Part shown: positions 1 through 6,889 of the stretch, one piece after another
Position numbering within the stretch: the first letter of the stretch is position 1
Layout of the letters: each line of letters begins with the position of its first letter
NCBI GenBank assembly: GCA_947176975.1
Contig: CAMWSW010000046.1
Coordinates: forward strand, 1 to 6,959
Reading direction: 5' to 3'
From: an uncultured Clostridia bacterium
GTDB lineage: Bacteria > Bacillota > Clostridia > Christensenellales > UBA3700
DNA: 6,959 nucleotides
Notes under the pieces: generated by a model
Databases searched by the model: none
Seen by the model: the letters and a program-made list of their open reading frames with translations, nothing else
What the model was told of the DNA's origin: nothing
Translations under genes and position numbers: made by a program

Positions 1-1373
1 GTCCCAACAGCGTATACGAAGATGGCGCGCCCAAAATCGACAAAGAGATTTTCGAACTTGGCGTACCCGTATTGGGAATATGTTACGGCTGTCAGCTCAT
101 AGCTCACACTCTCGGCGGTAAGGTTCAACACGCCGACAAGAGAGAATACGGCAGACAGGAGGCAAAATACAACACCGAGAGTTTGCTCTTCAAAGGTCTT
201 GACAAAAAGGGTATTTGCTGGATGAGCCACACCGACCACGTAGCTCAACTCCCCGAGGGCTTTGAAGTGACGGCAAGCACAGACACTTGCGCAGTCGCCG
301 CATTTGAAAACAAGCAAAAGCGCATTTACGGTATGCAGTATCACCCCGAAGTTATGCACACTCATCAAGGCTTGGATATGCTCAAGAACTTCTTATACAA
401 TATCGTCAAAGCAAAGGGCGATTGGACGATGTCCAACTTTGTCAGCAAGTCTATATCCGAGCTCAAAGCAAAGATAGGCAATAAGAAAGTGCTTTGCGCT
501 TTCAGCGGCGGCGTAGATTCGGCAGTTGCCGCAACGCTCGTACATAAAGCAGTCGGCGACCAGTTGACTTGTATATTCGTAGACCACGGTCTTTTGAGAA
601 AGAACGAGGCGCAAGAAGTAATGAAAGTCTTCAAAGAAGACATGGGTATGAACGTCATACTTGCAGACGCGTCGCAAAGATTTTTGGACAAGTTGAGCGG
701 AGTGACCGACCCCGAGAAGAAGAGAAAGATAATAGGCAAAGAGTTTATCTCTGTCTTTGAAGTCGAGGCAAAGAAGATCGGCGCGGTAGATTATCTCGTG
801 CAGGGTACGATTTATCCCGACGTAATCGAGTCTGGCTTAGGCAACAGCGCAGTCATCAAATCTCACCACAACGTAGGCGGACTTCCCGACGTAGTTGATT
901 TCAAAGAAATCGTCGAGCCGCTTCGCGATTTGTTCAAAGACGAAGTGCGCAAAGTCGGCTTTGAATTGGGACTTCCTTACGACGTCGTAATGCGTCAGCC
1001 GTTCCCGGGACCAGGACTTGCAATAAGAATAATTGGCGAAATCACTCCCGACAAGTTGGAGATTTTGAGAGACGCGGACTATATCTTCAGAGAGGAAATC
1101 AAGCTCAACGGACTTTCCGACAAGATATGGCAATACTTTGCCGTACTCACCGATATGCGTAGCGTAGGCGTAATGGGCGATTCGCGAACTTACGACTATA
1201 CGTTGGTATTGAGAGGCGTCACTTCAGTCGACGCAATGACGGCTGACTGGGCAAGAATTCCTTACGACGTACTTGAGAAGATTTCCACGAGAATCGTCAA
1301 TGAGGTTAAGCATATCAACAGAATTGCGTACGACATCACCTCAAAACCACCGGCTACGATAGAGTGGGAATAA
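1..1373 (+). CDS. guaA: GMP synthase (glutamine-hydrolysing), 5' end cut by window edge
   Basis: This enzyme converts XMP to GMP in the cytoplasm, using ATP and ammonia released from glutamine. The reading frame is open from base 3, so the gene starts upstream; 456 residues are visible and roughly 55-60 N-terminal residues are missing compared with the usual 510-525. Domains run in order. The class I amidotransferase has its nucleophile Cys in GICYG (codon 81-83) and the His/Glu pair in YHPEV (342-350). The linker GDWTMSNF follows. The ATP-pyrophosphatase loop SGGVDS lies at 504-521, and the C-terminal dimerisation domain contains QPFPGPGLA and ends in the conserved KPPATIEWE. The residue three after the nucleophile is Cys (CYGCQ) where Met or Ala is more usual; this is probably harmless. 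An internal TTG at 72 opens an in-frame ORF but lies inside the amidotransferase core, so it is not the start. It is followed by purA, the other IMP-branch enzyme. Confidence 0.97.
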   Translation, partial: PNSVYEDGAPKIDKEIFELGVPVLGICYGCQLIAHTLGGKVQHADKREYGRQEAKYNTESLLFKGLDKKGICWMSHTDHVAQLPEGFEVTASTDTCAVAAFENKQKRIYGMQYHPEVMHTHQGLDMLKNFLYNIVKAKGDWTMSNFVSKSISELKAKIGNKKVLCAFSGGVDSAVAATLVHKAVGDQLTCIFVDHGLLRKNEAQEVMKVFKEDMGMNVILADASQRFLDKLSGVTDPEKKRKIIGKEFISVFEVEAKKIGAVDYLVQGTIYPDVIESGLGNSAVIKSHHNVGGLPDVVDFKEIVEPLRDLFKDEVRKVGFELGLPYDVVMRQPFPGPGLAIRIIGEITPDKLEILRDADYIFREEIKLNGLSDKIWQYFAVLTDMRSVGVMGDSRTYDYTLVLRGVTSVDAMTADWARIPYDVLEKISTRIVNEVKHINRIAYDITSKPPATIEWE

Positions 1374-1398
1374 TCAACGAAAAATAAGATAAAGTTTA

Positions 1399-1420
1399 TT
1401 CGCGTAATAGCGAAAAGGAG
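1399..1420 (+). promoter_or_regulatory. small hairpin abutting the purA ribosome binding site
   Basis: The guaA-purA gap contains a perfect 5-bp inverted repeat, TTCGC at 1399-1403 and GCGAA at 1410-1414, with a 6-base loop. It is directly followed by a strong Shine-Dalgarno sequence AAGGAG (1415-1420), 11 bases before the purA ATG. The ribosome binding site fixes the purA start. The hairpin is too short and lacks a U-tract, so it is not an intrinsic terminator. It could tune ribosome access or mark a processing site, but that is inference and such a short stem may be chance. Confidence 0.4.
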
Positions 1421-1431
1421 AATACAAAACA

Positions 1432-2721
1432 ATGTTAACAGCAATAGTAGGAATCAACTGGGGTGACGAAGGCAAGGGCAGAATGGTCGATTTGGTATCC
1501 AGCGACTACGACGTCGTAGTGAGATATCAAGGCGGAAACAACGCCGGACACACCGTCATCAATCATCTTGGCAAGTTTATTCTCAACCTTATTCCGTCGG
1601 GAATTTTGCGTCCCGAGGTAGTCAACGTCATGGGCAACGGTATGGTAATCGATATGCAACACCTTGTCGGCGAAATGGGCAGACTTATGGAAAAGGGCGT
1701 CAAGATTACTCCCGACAATCTCAAGATAAGTTCTCGCGCGGTAATTTGTATGCCGTATCACGTAAGACAGGACTGCTTGGAAGAGGATAGATTGGGAGAC
1801 GCGAAGTACGGTTCTACGAGAAGAGGTATTGCGCCCGTATACGGCGATAAGTATCTCAAGAAGATAATAATGATGGGCGACTTGTTCCACCCCGAGGCTT
1901 TGAGAAAGAGAATCGAGGGAATCGTCGAGTGGAAGAATCTCTTTATTGAGAAAGCTTACGGCTCCGACAAGATTGAAGTTGACGCGATTATGGCTTGGCT
2001 TGAGGAGTACGGCAACAAACTTAAACCCTTCGTATGCAACACGGGCGAGTTTTTGGACGAGAGCCTCAAGGCGGGCAAGAAAGTCGTATTCGAAGCTCAA
2101 CTCGGCGCATTGCGCGACATTGACTTCGGTATCAATCCCTATACCTCGTCGTCAAATACTATTGCGGCTTACGCTCCAATTGGCGCAGGTATTCCCAAAT
2201 ACAGACTTGACAACGTATTCGGTATTATGAAAGCATACAGCTCTTGCGTAGGCGAAGGACCTTTCACGGTAGAGATGTTTGGCAAAGAAGCCGAGGAGTT
2301 GAGAGAAGCGGGCGGAGAATACGGCGCGGCTACGGGCAGACCGAGAAGAGTAGGCGCATTCGACGTAGTTGCTTCCAAGTACGGCGTGGAGATGCAAGGC
2401 GCAACAGAACTTGCTCTCACCAAGCTTGACGTATTGTCATACCTCAAGAAGATACCCGTATGCGTAGCTTACAAAGTGGGCGATAAACTTACGACCTCTT
2501 TCCCAAGCGGCGAAGACTTGAGAATCGCAACTCCCGTATTCGAATATATGGAGGGCTGGAATTGCGACATATCGGGATGCAGAAAGCCAAGCGATTTGCC
2601 AAAGCAAGCCTTAGCGTACATAGAATATCTTGAAAAGGCAGTCGGCTGTCCTATCACGTACGTATCGGTAGGCGCAGAGAGAGAAGAGTACGTCGTAATG
2701 AAAGAGAGCAAAATCAAGTAA
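1432..2721 (+). CDS. purA: adenylosuccinate synthase, divergent clade
   Basis: It catalyses the GTP-dependent joining of IMP and aspartate to adenylosuccinate, the first step of the AMP branch. At 429 residues it has the normal family length. Visible motifs are the P-loop GDEGKG (residues 11-16) with catalytic Asp12, GGNNAGHT (34-41) with catalytic His40, the aspartate/IMP loop TGRPRR (301-306), and the guanine-recognition motif TKLD (330-333). Several canonical positions differ from the E. coli enzyme as I remember it. The IMP loop reads STRRGIAPVYGDK (128-140) rather than TTGRGIGPAYEDK. Lys143 stands where Arg143 contacts the IMP phosphate. EAQLG (221-225) replaces EGAQG, and GAFD replaces GWFD. 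The pattern STxxGIAP, QLGxL, TSSSxxAAY and GAGIP resembles a clade I recall from Clostridia, so it is probably a functional PurA. Asp12 is retained, unlike the phage PurZ enzymes. Start ATG is set by AAGGAG at 1415. Confidence 0.93.
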   Translation: MLTAIVGINWGDEGKGRMVDLVSSDYDVVVRYQGGNNAGHTVINHLGKFILNLIPSGILRPEVVNVMGNGMVIDMQHLVGEMGRLMEKGVKITPDNLKISSRAVICMPYHVRQDCLEEDRLGDAKYGSTRRGIAPVYGDKYLKKIIMMGDLFHPEALRKRIEGIVEWKNLFIEKAYGSDKIEVDAIMAWLEEYGNKLKPFVCNTGEFLDESLKAGKKVVFEAQLGALRDIDFGINPYTSSSNTIAAYAPIGAGIPKYRLDNVFGIMKAYSSCVGEGPFTVEMFGKEAEELREAGGEYGAATGRPRRVGAFDVVASKYGVEMQGATELALTKLDVLSYLKKIPVCVAYKVGDKLTTSFPSGEDLRIATPVFEYMEGWNCDISGCRKPSDLPKQALAYIEYLEKAVGCPITYVSVGAEREEYVVMKESKIK

Positions 2722-2752
2722 TTATATTGATATATAAATAAAGGAATATATT

Positions 2753-3931
2753 ATGAAAATCAACAATCATTTTTTGGACTTAAAAGACAGCTATCTGTTT
2801 TCTACGGTAGCAAAGAAAATAAAGGAATTCCAAGCCGCTAATCCCGGCGTGAAGGTATACAGACTTGGCATAGGCGACGTCACGTTGCCTCTTGCGCCAG
2901 CTGTAATCGAGGCTATGCACAAAGCCGTCGATGAGATGGGCGTCAAGGAGACTTTCCAAGGCTACGGACCCGAGCAAGGTCACGACTTTTTGCGCAGCGC
3001 AATCGTAGATTACTACGCTACCAAGAATGTCAAAGTAGCTGCCGACGAAGTATTCATCAGCGACGGCGCAAAGAGCGACCTCGGCAATATCTTGGATATT
3101 TTGCATCCGTCCAACAAAGTGCTCATACCCGATCCCGTATATCCCGCGTACGTTGACACCAACGTAATGGCAGGTAGAAAAATTGATACCGCGCTTGGCA
3201 ATCAAGCCAACGGATTCAAGCCGATGCCCGACGAAAATTACAAAGCGGATATAATATATATTTGTTCGCCCAACAATCCTACGGGAGCGGTATATACCAA
3301 AGAAGAACTCAAGGCGTGGGTAGATTACGCCAACAAGCAAAAGGCTTTGATTATCTTCGACAGCGCGTACGAAGCCTTCGTAGGCGAAGATAATTTACCT
3401 ACCAGCATATTGCAAATCGAGGGAGCGAGAACTTGCGCAATCGAGTTTTGCTCATTCTCCAAGACGGCAGGATTTACGGGCACTAGATGCGGATACACCG
3501 TCGTGCCGAAAGAACTCGTATTTGACGATACGCAGCTCAACAAGCTTTGGAATAGACGTCAATGCACCAAATTCAACGGCGTACCTTACATAATCCAAAG
3601 AGGCGCTGCTGCGGTATTCACCGAGGAAGGACAAAAGCAAATCAGAGCAAATATCGCTTACTATAAAGAAAACGCGCGTATTATCCACGAAGCTTTAGAG
3701 GCAAAGGGAATATGGCATACGGGCGGAATAAATTCGCCGTATATATGGTTGCAATGCCCCAAGGGTATGACGAGTTGGGAGTATTTCGACCACTTGCTCA
3801 CCAAGGCAAACGTAGTCGGCACTCCCGGCGCAGGCTTTGGCGAAATGGGAGAGGGATATTTCCGTTTGACGGCTTTTGGCGATAGAGAGACCACTATTGA
3901 GGCTGTAAAGCGCATATTAGCAAACAGTTAA
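2753..3931 (+). CDS. dapL: LL-diaminopimelate aminotransferase
   Basis: A PLP-dependent class I/II aminotransferase that turns tetrahydrodipicolinate plus glutamate directly into LL-diaminopimelate, bypassing the succinylase and acetylase steps of lysine and peptidoglycan synthesis. The N-terminus is characteristic of DapL, with SYLFSTVAKK (13-22), RLGIGDVTLPLAPAV (37-51) and GYGPEQG (70-76). PLP contacts visible are Asn174 in SPNNPTG, Asp203 and Tyr206 in IFDSAY, the Schiff-base Lys237 in SFSKTAGFTG, and Arg245 in GTRCGY. Arg371 in YFRLTAFG is the likely substrate-carboxylate binder. Length 392 is slightly short of many homologues (about 400-410) but no conserved block is missing. Residue 233 is Cys where I recall Arg (EFRSFSK) in relatives. 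The start follows AAAGGAA (2740-2746) by 6 bases. The 31-bp gap after purA is AT-rich with no terminator, so co-transcription is likely. Confidence 0.95.
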   Translation: MKINNHFLDLKDSYLFSTVAKKIKEFQAANPGVKVYRLGIGDVTLPLAPAVIEAMHKAVDEMGVKETFQGYGPEQGHDFLRSAIVDYYATKNVKVAADEVFISDGAKSDLGNILDILHPSNKVLIPDPVYPAYVDTNVMAGRKIDTALGNQANGFKPMPDENYKADIIYICSPNNPTGAVYTKEELKAWVDYANKQKALIIFDSAYEAFVGEDNLPTSILQIEGARTCAIEFCSFSKTAGFTGTRCGYTVVPKELVFDDTQLNKLWNRRQCTKFNGVPYIIQRGAAAVFTEEGQKQIRANIAYYKENARIIHEALEAKGIWHTGGINSPYIWLQCPKGMTSWEYFDHLLTKANVVGTPGAGFGEMGEGYFRLTAFGDRETTIEAVKRILANS

Positions 3932-3943
3932 AGACAAGTCATA

Positions 3944-4585
3944 ATGGCAAAGAAGTTTTCAAAAGAAGATATAGAGGATATGCTCGTCAAGTTGGAGGAA
4001 ATGCACCCCAACGCCGAGTGTGAGTTGAAGTACGACACGCCCTTTGAATTGCTCGTCGCGGTAATACTGTCGGCGCAATGCACGGACAAGCGTGTCAATC
4101 AAGTGACGGAAAAACTTTTTAAGGTATTCAACACGCCTTATCAGTTTGCCGAGCTTGAGGACGAAGACCTTGCGCCGTATATCTTTTCTTGCGGATTCTA
4201 TCGCAACAAAGCGCATAATATCATATCCGCAAGTCGCGATATAGTCGACAAGTTCGACGGCAAAGTCCCAAGTACTATTGAAGAACTTATGACTTTGGCG
4301 GGCGTGGGGAAGAAGACTGCAAACGTAGTCTATTCCGTGGCTTACGGCGGAGACGCAATAGCAGTAGATACTCACGTTTTGCGACTTGCAAATCGCATAG
4401 GTTTTTGCGACAGCGACGATCCGCTCAAAGTGGAAAAGGCGCTTATGGAAATACTTCCAAAGGACAAATGGTCGCACGCGCATCATTTGCTCATACACCA
4501 CGGAAGATATACTTGCTCGTCAAGGAAACCCAATTGCGACAGCTGTCTAATATGTGACCATTGTAGGGCTTACCTAAACGAATAG
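3944..4585 (+). CDS. nth: endonuclease III, DNA glycosylase/AP lyase
   Basis: A base-excision repair enzyme that removes oxidised pyrimidines and cuts the resulting abasic site by beta-elimination. It has the usual length (213 residues; family about 210-220). The helix-hairpin-helix DNA-binding motif is LAGVGKKTANVV (118-129), containing the catalytic Lys124. The catalytic Asp142 is in AVDTHV (140-145). The C-terminal [4Fe-4S] loop has the canonical spacing C-x6-C-x2-C-x5-C at Cys191, 198, 201 and 207, with an extra Cys204 inside the last interval. The N-terminal ILSAQCTDKRVN (41-52) is also typical. The gene begins 12 bp after dapL, with no recognisable GG-containing ribosome binding site in the gap (only AAAGACAAG). 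Its translation may therefore depend on coupling to dapL; this is inference. MutY is excluded because there is no C-terminal domain and the Lys/Asp pair is that of Nth. Confidence 0.96.
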   Translation: MAKKFSKEDIEDMLVKLEEMHPNAECELKYDTPFELLVAVILSAQCTDKRVNQVTEKLFKVFNTPYQFAELEDEDLAPYIFSCGFYRNKAHNIISASRDIVDKFDGKVPSTIEELMTLAGVGKKTANVVYSVAYGGDAIAVDTHVLRLANRIGFCDSDDPLKVEKALMEILPKDKWSHAHHLLIHHGRYTCSSRKPNCDSCLICDHCRAYLNE

Positions 4586-4618
4586 ACTTGTGTGACTTTA
4601 TTGCGTAACAATGATAAT

Positions 4619-4656
4619 GTCATTTCGACCGCAACGAAGTGGAGTGGAGAAATCTC
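4619..4656. repeat. palindromic dispersed-repeat-like element between nth and nfnA
   Basis: The sequence holds an imperfect inverted repeat. ATTTC at 4622-4626 pairs with GAAAT at 4649-4653, and CC at 4629-4630 can pair with GG at 4646-4647. The right side contains a tandem GTGGA-GTGGA (4639-4648). The general form, TGTCATTTCGA near one end and GAGAAATCTC near the other, resembles short intergenic palindromes that I recall as repeated many times in gut Firmicutes and other MAGs. Only one copy is in this window, so repetition cannot be shown here. It lies in the leader of nfnA, 15 bases before the ribosome binding site. No U-tract follows, so a terminator role is not supported. Confidence 0.5.
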
Positions 4657-4670
4657 AATCCGATTATTAT

Positions 4671-4675
4671 AGGAG
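4671..4675 (+). promoter_or_regulatory. ribosome binding site deciding the nfnA start
   Basis: AGGAG lies 8 bases before the ATG at 4684. The in-frame GTG at 4639 would add 15 residues encoded partly by the palindromic element, has no such site in front of it, and is not needed to complete the NfnA fold. The ATG is therefore preferred. Confidence 0.8.
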
Positions 4676-4683
4676 TAAAATAT

Positions 4684-5499
4684 ATGAACAAACTATTGAA
4701 AATTTTTGACGTAGCTCCGAGAGTAAAGAAATACGTCGTGCATACGCCCGTCGTATCCAAGCACTGCTTGCCGGGGCAATTCGTAATAGTGATAGTCGAG
4801 GAGGGCGGAGAAAGAGTTCCGTTCACCATTTGCGACTATGACAGAGAGCAAGAGACTATTACATTGCTCGTGCAGGAAGTAGGTTATTCCACGCACAGAA
4901 TGGCGCTTCTCAAAGAGGGCGACGAGCTTTACGCTTTGGTCGGACCTTTGGGCAATCCCACCGACTTGGACGAATACGAGAATTTGGTACTTGTCGGCGG
5001 CGGTATAGGTTGCGCGGTAATATATCCGCAGGCGAAATTACGTCATCAAAAGGGATTGAAGAGCGACGTTATTATGGGCGCAAGAACAAAGGAATTGCTC
5101 TTTGATATCGACGAGTTCAAAGCCAACTGCGAAAACGTATATATATCCACCGACGACGGCTCTATGGGTACGAAAGGTTTCGTCACCACCGTATTGCAAG
5201 ACAGAATCGACGCGGGCGACAAGATTGACTGCGTACTCGTCGTTGGTCCTATGATTATGATGAAGAACGTCAGCGAACTGACGAGAAAGTACAATATACC
5301 CACAGTCGTGTCAATGAATACCATTATGGTAGACGGCACGGGAATGTGCGGAGGTTGCAGACTTACCGTAGACGGACAGACCAAATACGCTTGCGTAGAC
5401 GGTCCCGAATTCGACGGACACAAAGTAGACTTTGACGAGGCTATGACGAGATCCAAGTTCTATCGCGAACACGAGCAGAAATGCAATTTGAGAGGTTGA
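4684..5499 (+). CDS. nfnA: NfnA: small subunit of NADH-dependent ferredoxin:NADP+ oxidoreductase (FAD, [2Fe-2S])
   Basis: This is the small, NAD(H)-binding subunit of the NfnAB complex, which couples NADH and reduced ferredoxin to NADP+ reduction (reversible by electron bifurcation) in the cytoplasm. The 271 residues follow the ferredoxin-NADP reductase fold. An N-terminal FAD-binding barrel carries RVPFT (44-48), and a nucleotide-binding domain carries LVGGGIGCAVIYPQAK (103-118). At the C-terminus is an iron-sulfur site with Asp217-x4-Cys222-x2-Cys225-x11-Cys237. PyrK-type relatives have four Cys; Asp at the first position is what is known from characterised NfnA proteins. Databases often name this family 'sulfide/dihydroorotate dehydrogenase-like FAD/NAD-binding protein' or SudB. 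The nfnB gene follows after 4 bp, and no pyrD is present, which argues against PyrK. The start is set by AGGAG at 4671. Confidence 0.9.
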   Translation: MNKLLKIFDVAPRVKKYVVHTPVVSKHCLPGQFVIVIVEEGGERVPFTICDYDREQETITLLVQEVGYSTHRMALLKEGDELYALVGPLGNPTDLDEYENLVLVGGGIGCAVIYPQAKLRHQKGLKSDVIMGARTKELLFDIDEFKANCENVYISTDDGSMGTKGFVTTVLQDRIDAGDKIDCVLVVGPMIMMKNVSELTRKYNIPTVVSMNTIMVDGTGMCGGCRLTVDGQTKYACVDGPEFDGHKVDFDEAMTRSKFYREHEQKCNLRG

Positions 5500-5503
5500 G
5501 AAT

Positions 5504-6889
5504 ATGAACAACGCACCAAGAAATAAGACTTTGCACCAATCGGCAGAGGAAAGAATACACAACTTCAAAGAGGTCAACCTCGGTTTTGACGACGCGCTCA
5601 TGATGGAAGAAGCGTCGAGATGTATAAATTGCAAGAATGCTCCTTGCCGTACGGGTTGTCCCGTAGGTATAGACATTCCCGCATTTATCAAATGCCTTAC
5701 GCAAAACGACAAGGACGGAGCTTTGGACGTGATAAGCAAGTCGTCGCTTTTGCCAGCTATATGCGGAAGAGTATGTCCGCAAGAGAACCAATGCGAAGGC
5801 AAGTGTATCAGAAGAGCCAAACTCGGCGGAAGCGTAGCTATCGGCGCGCTTGAGAGATACGTCGGCGATTATGGACTCAAGAAGGGAACGGCGTCAATGA
5901 AAGCTCCTGCGCCAAACGGTAAAAGCGTCGCAGTAATAGGCAGCGGTCCTGCGGGACTTGCTTGCGCTGCTGATTGCGCTCAAGCGGGCTTTAAAGTGAC
6001 TGTATTCGAGGCTTTCCACAAGGCGGGCGGAGTGTTGGTATACGGTATTCCCGAATTCAGACTTCCCAAGGACGACGTAGTCGCAAAGGAAATAGACAAG
6101 CTCAAAGCTCTCGGAGTTGAATTTAGACTCAACACCGTCGTAGGCAAAGCAATCACCTTTGACGAGCTCAAAGAGCAGTACGACGCGATATTTATCGGTA
6201 CGGGCGCAGGCTTGCCGATGTTTATGAATATCCCGGGTGAAAACCTCAACGGCGTATCTTCTGCCAACGAGCTTTTGACGAGAGCCAACCTTATGCAAGC
6301 TTATAAGGAAGACGCTATCACGCCGATATATTGCGGTAAGTCCATTGCCGTAATCGGCGCAGGCAACGTGGCTATGGATGCGGCGCGTACCGCAAAGAGA
6401 ATTGGCGGCGGCGAAGTATACATAATCTACCGCAGAGGCAGAGAAGAGATGCCCGCAAGAGCCGAAGAAATCGACCACGCAGAGGAAGAGGGAATCAAGT
6501 TGGTACTTCTCACCAATCCAGTAGAGATACTTGGTAAGGACGGCAAGGTATGCGGTATCAAGTGCGTCAAGATGCAACTTGGCGAGCCTGACGCATCGGG
6601 ACGCAGAAGACCCGAGCCAATCGCGGGAAGTGAATTCGTCATTGACGTAGACCAAGTCATCGTTGCGCTCGGCACAAGCCCCAATCCGCTTATCCGCAAG
6701 TCTTGCGGCGGTATGGAATTCTCCAAAAAGGGAACTATTGTAGTCAATGAAGAGACGATGCAGACGAGCATCGACGGCATCTATTCGGGCGGCGACGCAG
6801 TCACCGGCGCAGCGACGGTTATACTCGCCATGGGAGCAGGACGTAAGGCGGCAAAGGCAATCATAGAAAAACTAACCGAGCGCGTATAG
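5504..6889 (+). CDS. nfnB: NfnB: large subunit of NADH-dependent ferredoxin:NADP+ oxidoreductase (glutamate synthase small-subunit-like)
   Basis: The large subunit holds the bifurcating FAD, the NADP(H) site and two [4Fe-4S] clusters. It is 461 residues, matching the family (about 460-470). The N-terminal cluster domain shows Cys40-x2-Cys43-x4-Cys48-x3-Cys52 and then Cys87-x3-Cys91-x5-Cys97-x3-Cys101. Glu94, in PQENQ, sits where characterised NfnB may use a glutamate ligand (my recollection). The FAD Rossmann motif is VIGSGPAGLACA (144-155), followed by GGVLVYGIPEFRLPK (175-189). A second Rossmann motif, VIGAGNVAMDAA (283-294), is followed by YRRGREEMPAR (309-319), whose arginines suit NADP phosphate. 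The C-terminal FAD motif is YSGGDAVTGAATVILAMGAGR (427-447). Such proteins are often labelled gltA/gltD, but there is no large glutamate synthase gene beside it and nfnA is immediately upstream. AGAGG (5491-5495) inside the nfnA end is the ribosome binding site, implying coupled translation. Confidence 0.9.
   Translation: MNNAPRNKTLHQSAEERIHNFKEVNLGFDDALMMEEASRCINCKNAPCRTGCPVGIDIPAFIKCLTQNDKDGALDVISKSSLLPAICGRVCPQENQCEGKCIRRAKLGGSVAIGALERYVGDYGLKKGTASMKAPAPNGKSVAVIGSGPAGLACAADCAQAGFKVTVFEAFHKAGGVLVYGIPEFRLPKDDVVAKEIDKLKALGVEFRLNTVVGKAITFDELKEQYDAIFIGTGAGLPMFMNIPGENLNGVSSANELLTRANLMQAYKEDAITPIYCGKSIAVIGAGNVAMDAARTAKRIGGGEVYIIYRRGREEMPARAEEIDHAEEEGIKLVLLTNPVEILGKDGKVCGIKCVKMQLGEPDASGRRRPEPIAGSEFVIDVDQVIVALGTSPNPLIRKSCGGMEFSKKGTIVVNEETMQTSIDGIYSGGDAVTGAATVILAMGAGRKAAKAIIEKLTERV

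Noticed and set aside
1435..2100. Long open frame of 221 codons on the minus strand opposite purA
   Set aside because: It is entirely inside a well-conserved gene, has no recognisable domain and no ribosome binding site; a shadow frame. The same holds for the minus-strand frames opposite dapL, nth and nfnB.
1432..2721. PurZ-like 2-aminoadenylosuccinate synthetase (diaminopurine DNA pathway)
   Set aside because: PurZ enzymes lack the catalytic Asp of the P-loop; here GDEGKG with Asp12 is intact, and no phage genes are nearby.
2722..2752. Terminator or promoter in the AT-rich purA-dapL gap
   Set aside because: There is no GC-rich stem and no convincing -35/-10 pair; only the ribosome binding site AAAGGAA is clear.
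4588..4618. Possible sigma-70 promoter for nfnAB: TTGTGT or GTGACT as -35 with GATAAT (4613-4618) as -10
   Set aside because: The -10 is good, but the two -35 choices give spacings of 19 and 15 bases, and AT-rich matches are easy to find by chance. It is plausible but not strong enough to list.
4639..4683. GTG start at 4639 giving a 286-residue NfnA
   Set aside because: It lies inside the palindromic element, lacks a ribosome binding site, and the ATG at 4684 has AGGAG at the right distance.
4684..5499. PyrK, the electron-transfer subunit of dihydroorotate dehydrogenase B
   Set aside because: No pyrD neighbour, and the first cluster ligand is Asp instead of Cys.
5894..6655. 253-codon minus-strand open frame opposite nfnB
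   Set aside because: The + strand encodes conserved FAD and NADP motifs across this span; the opposite reading is compositional.
5504..6889. Glutamate synthase small subunit (gltD)
   Set aside because: No large glutamate synthase subunit is present in the window and nfnA is directly upstream; NfnB fits better, though the families are homologous.
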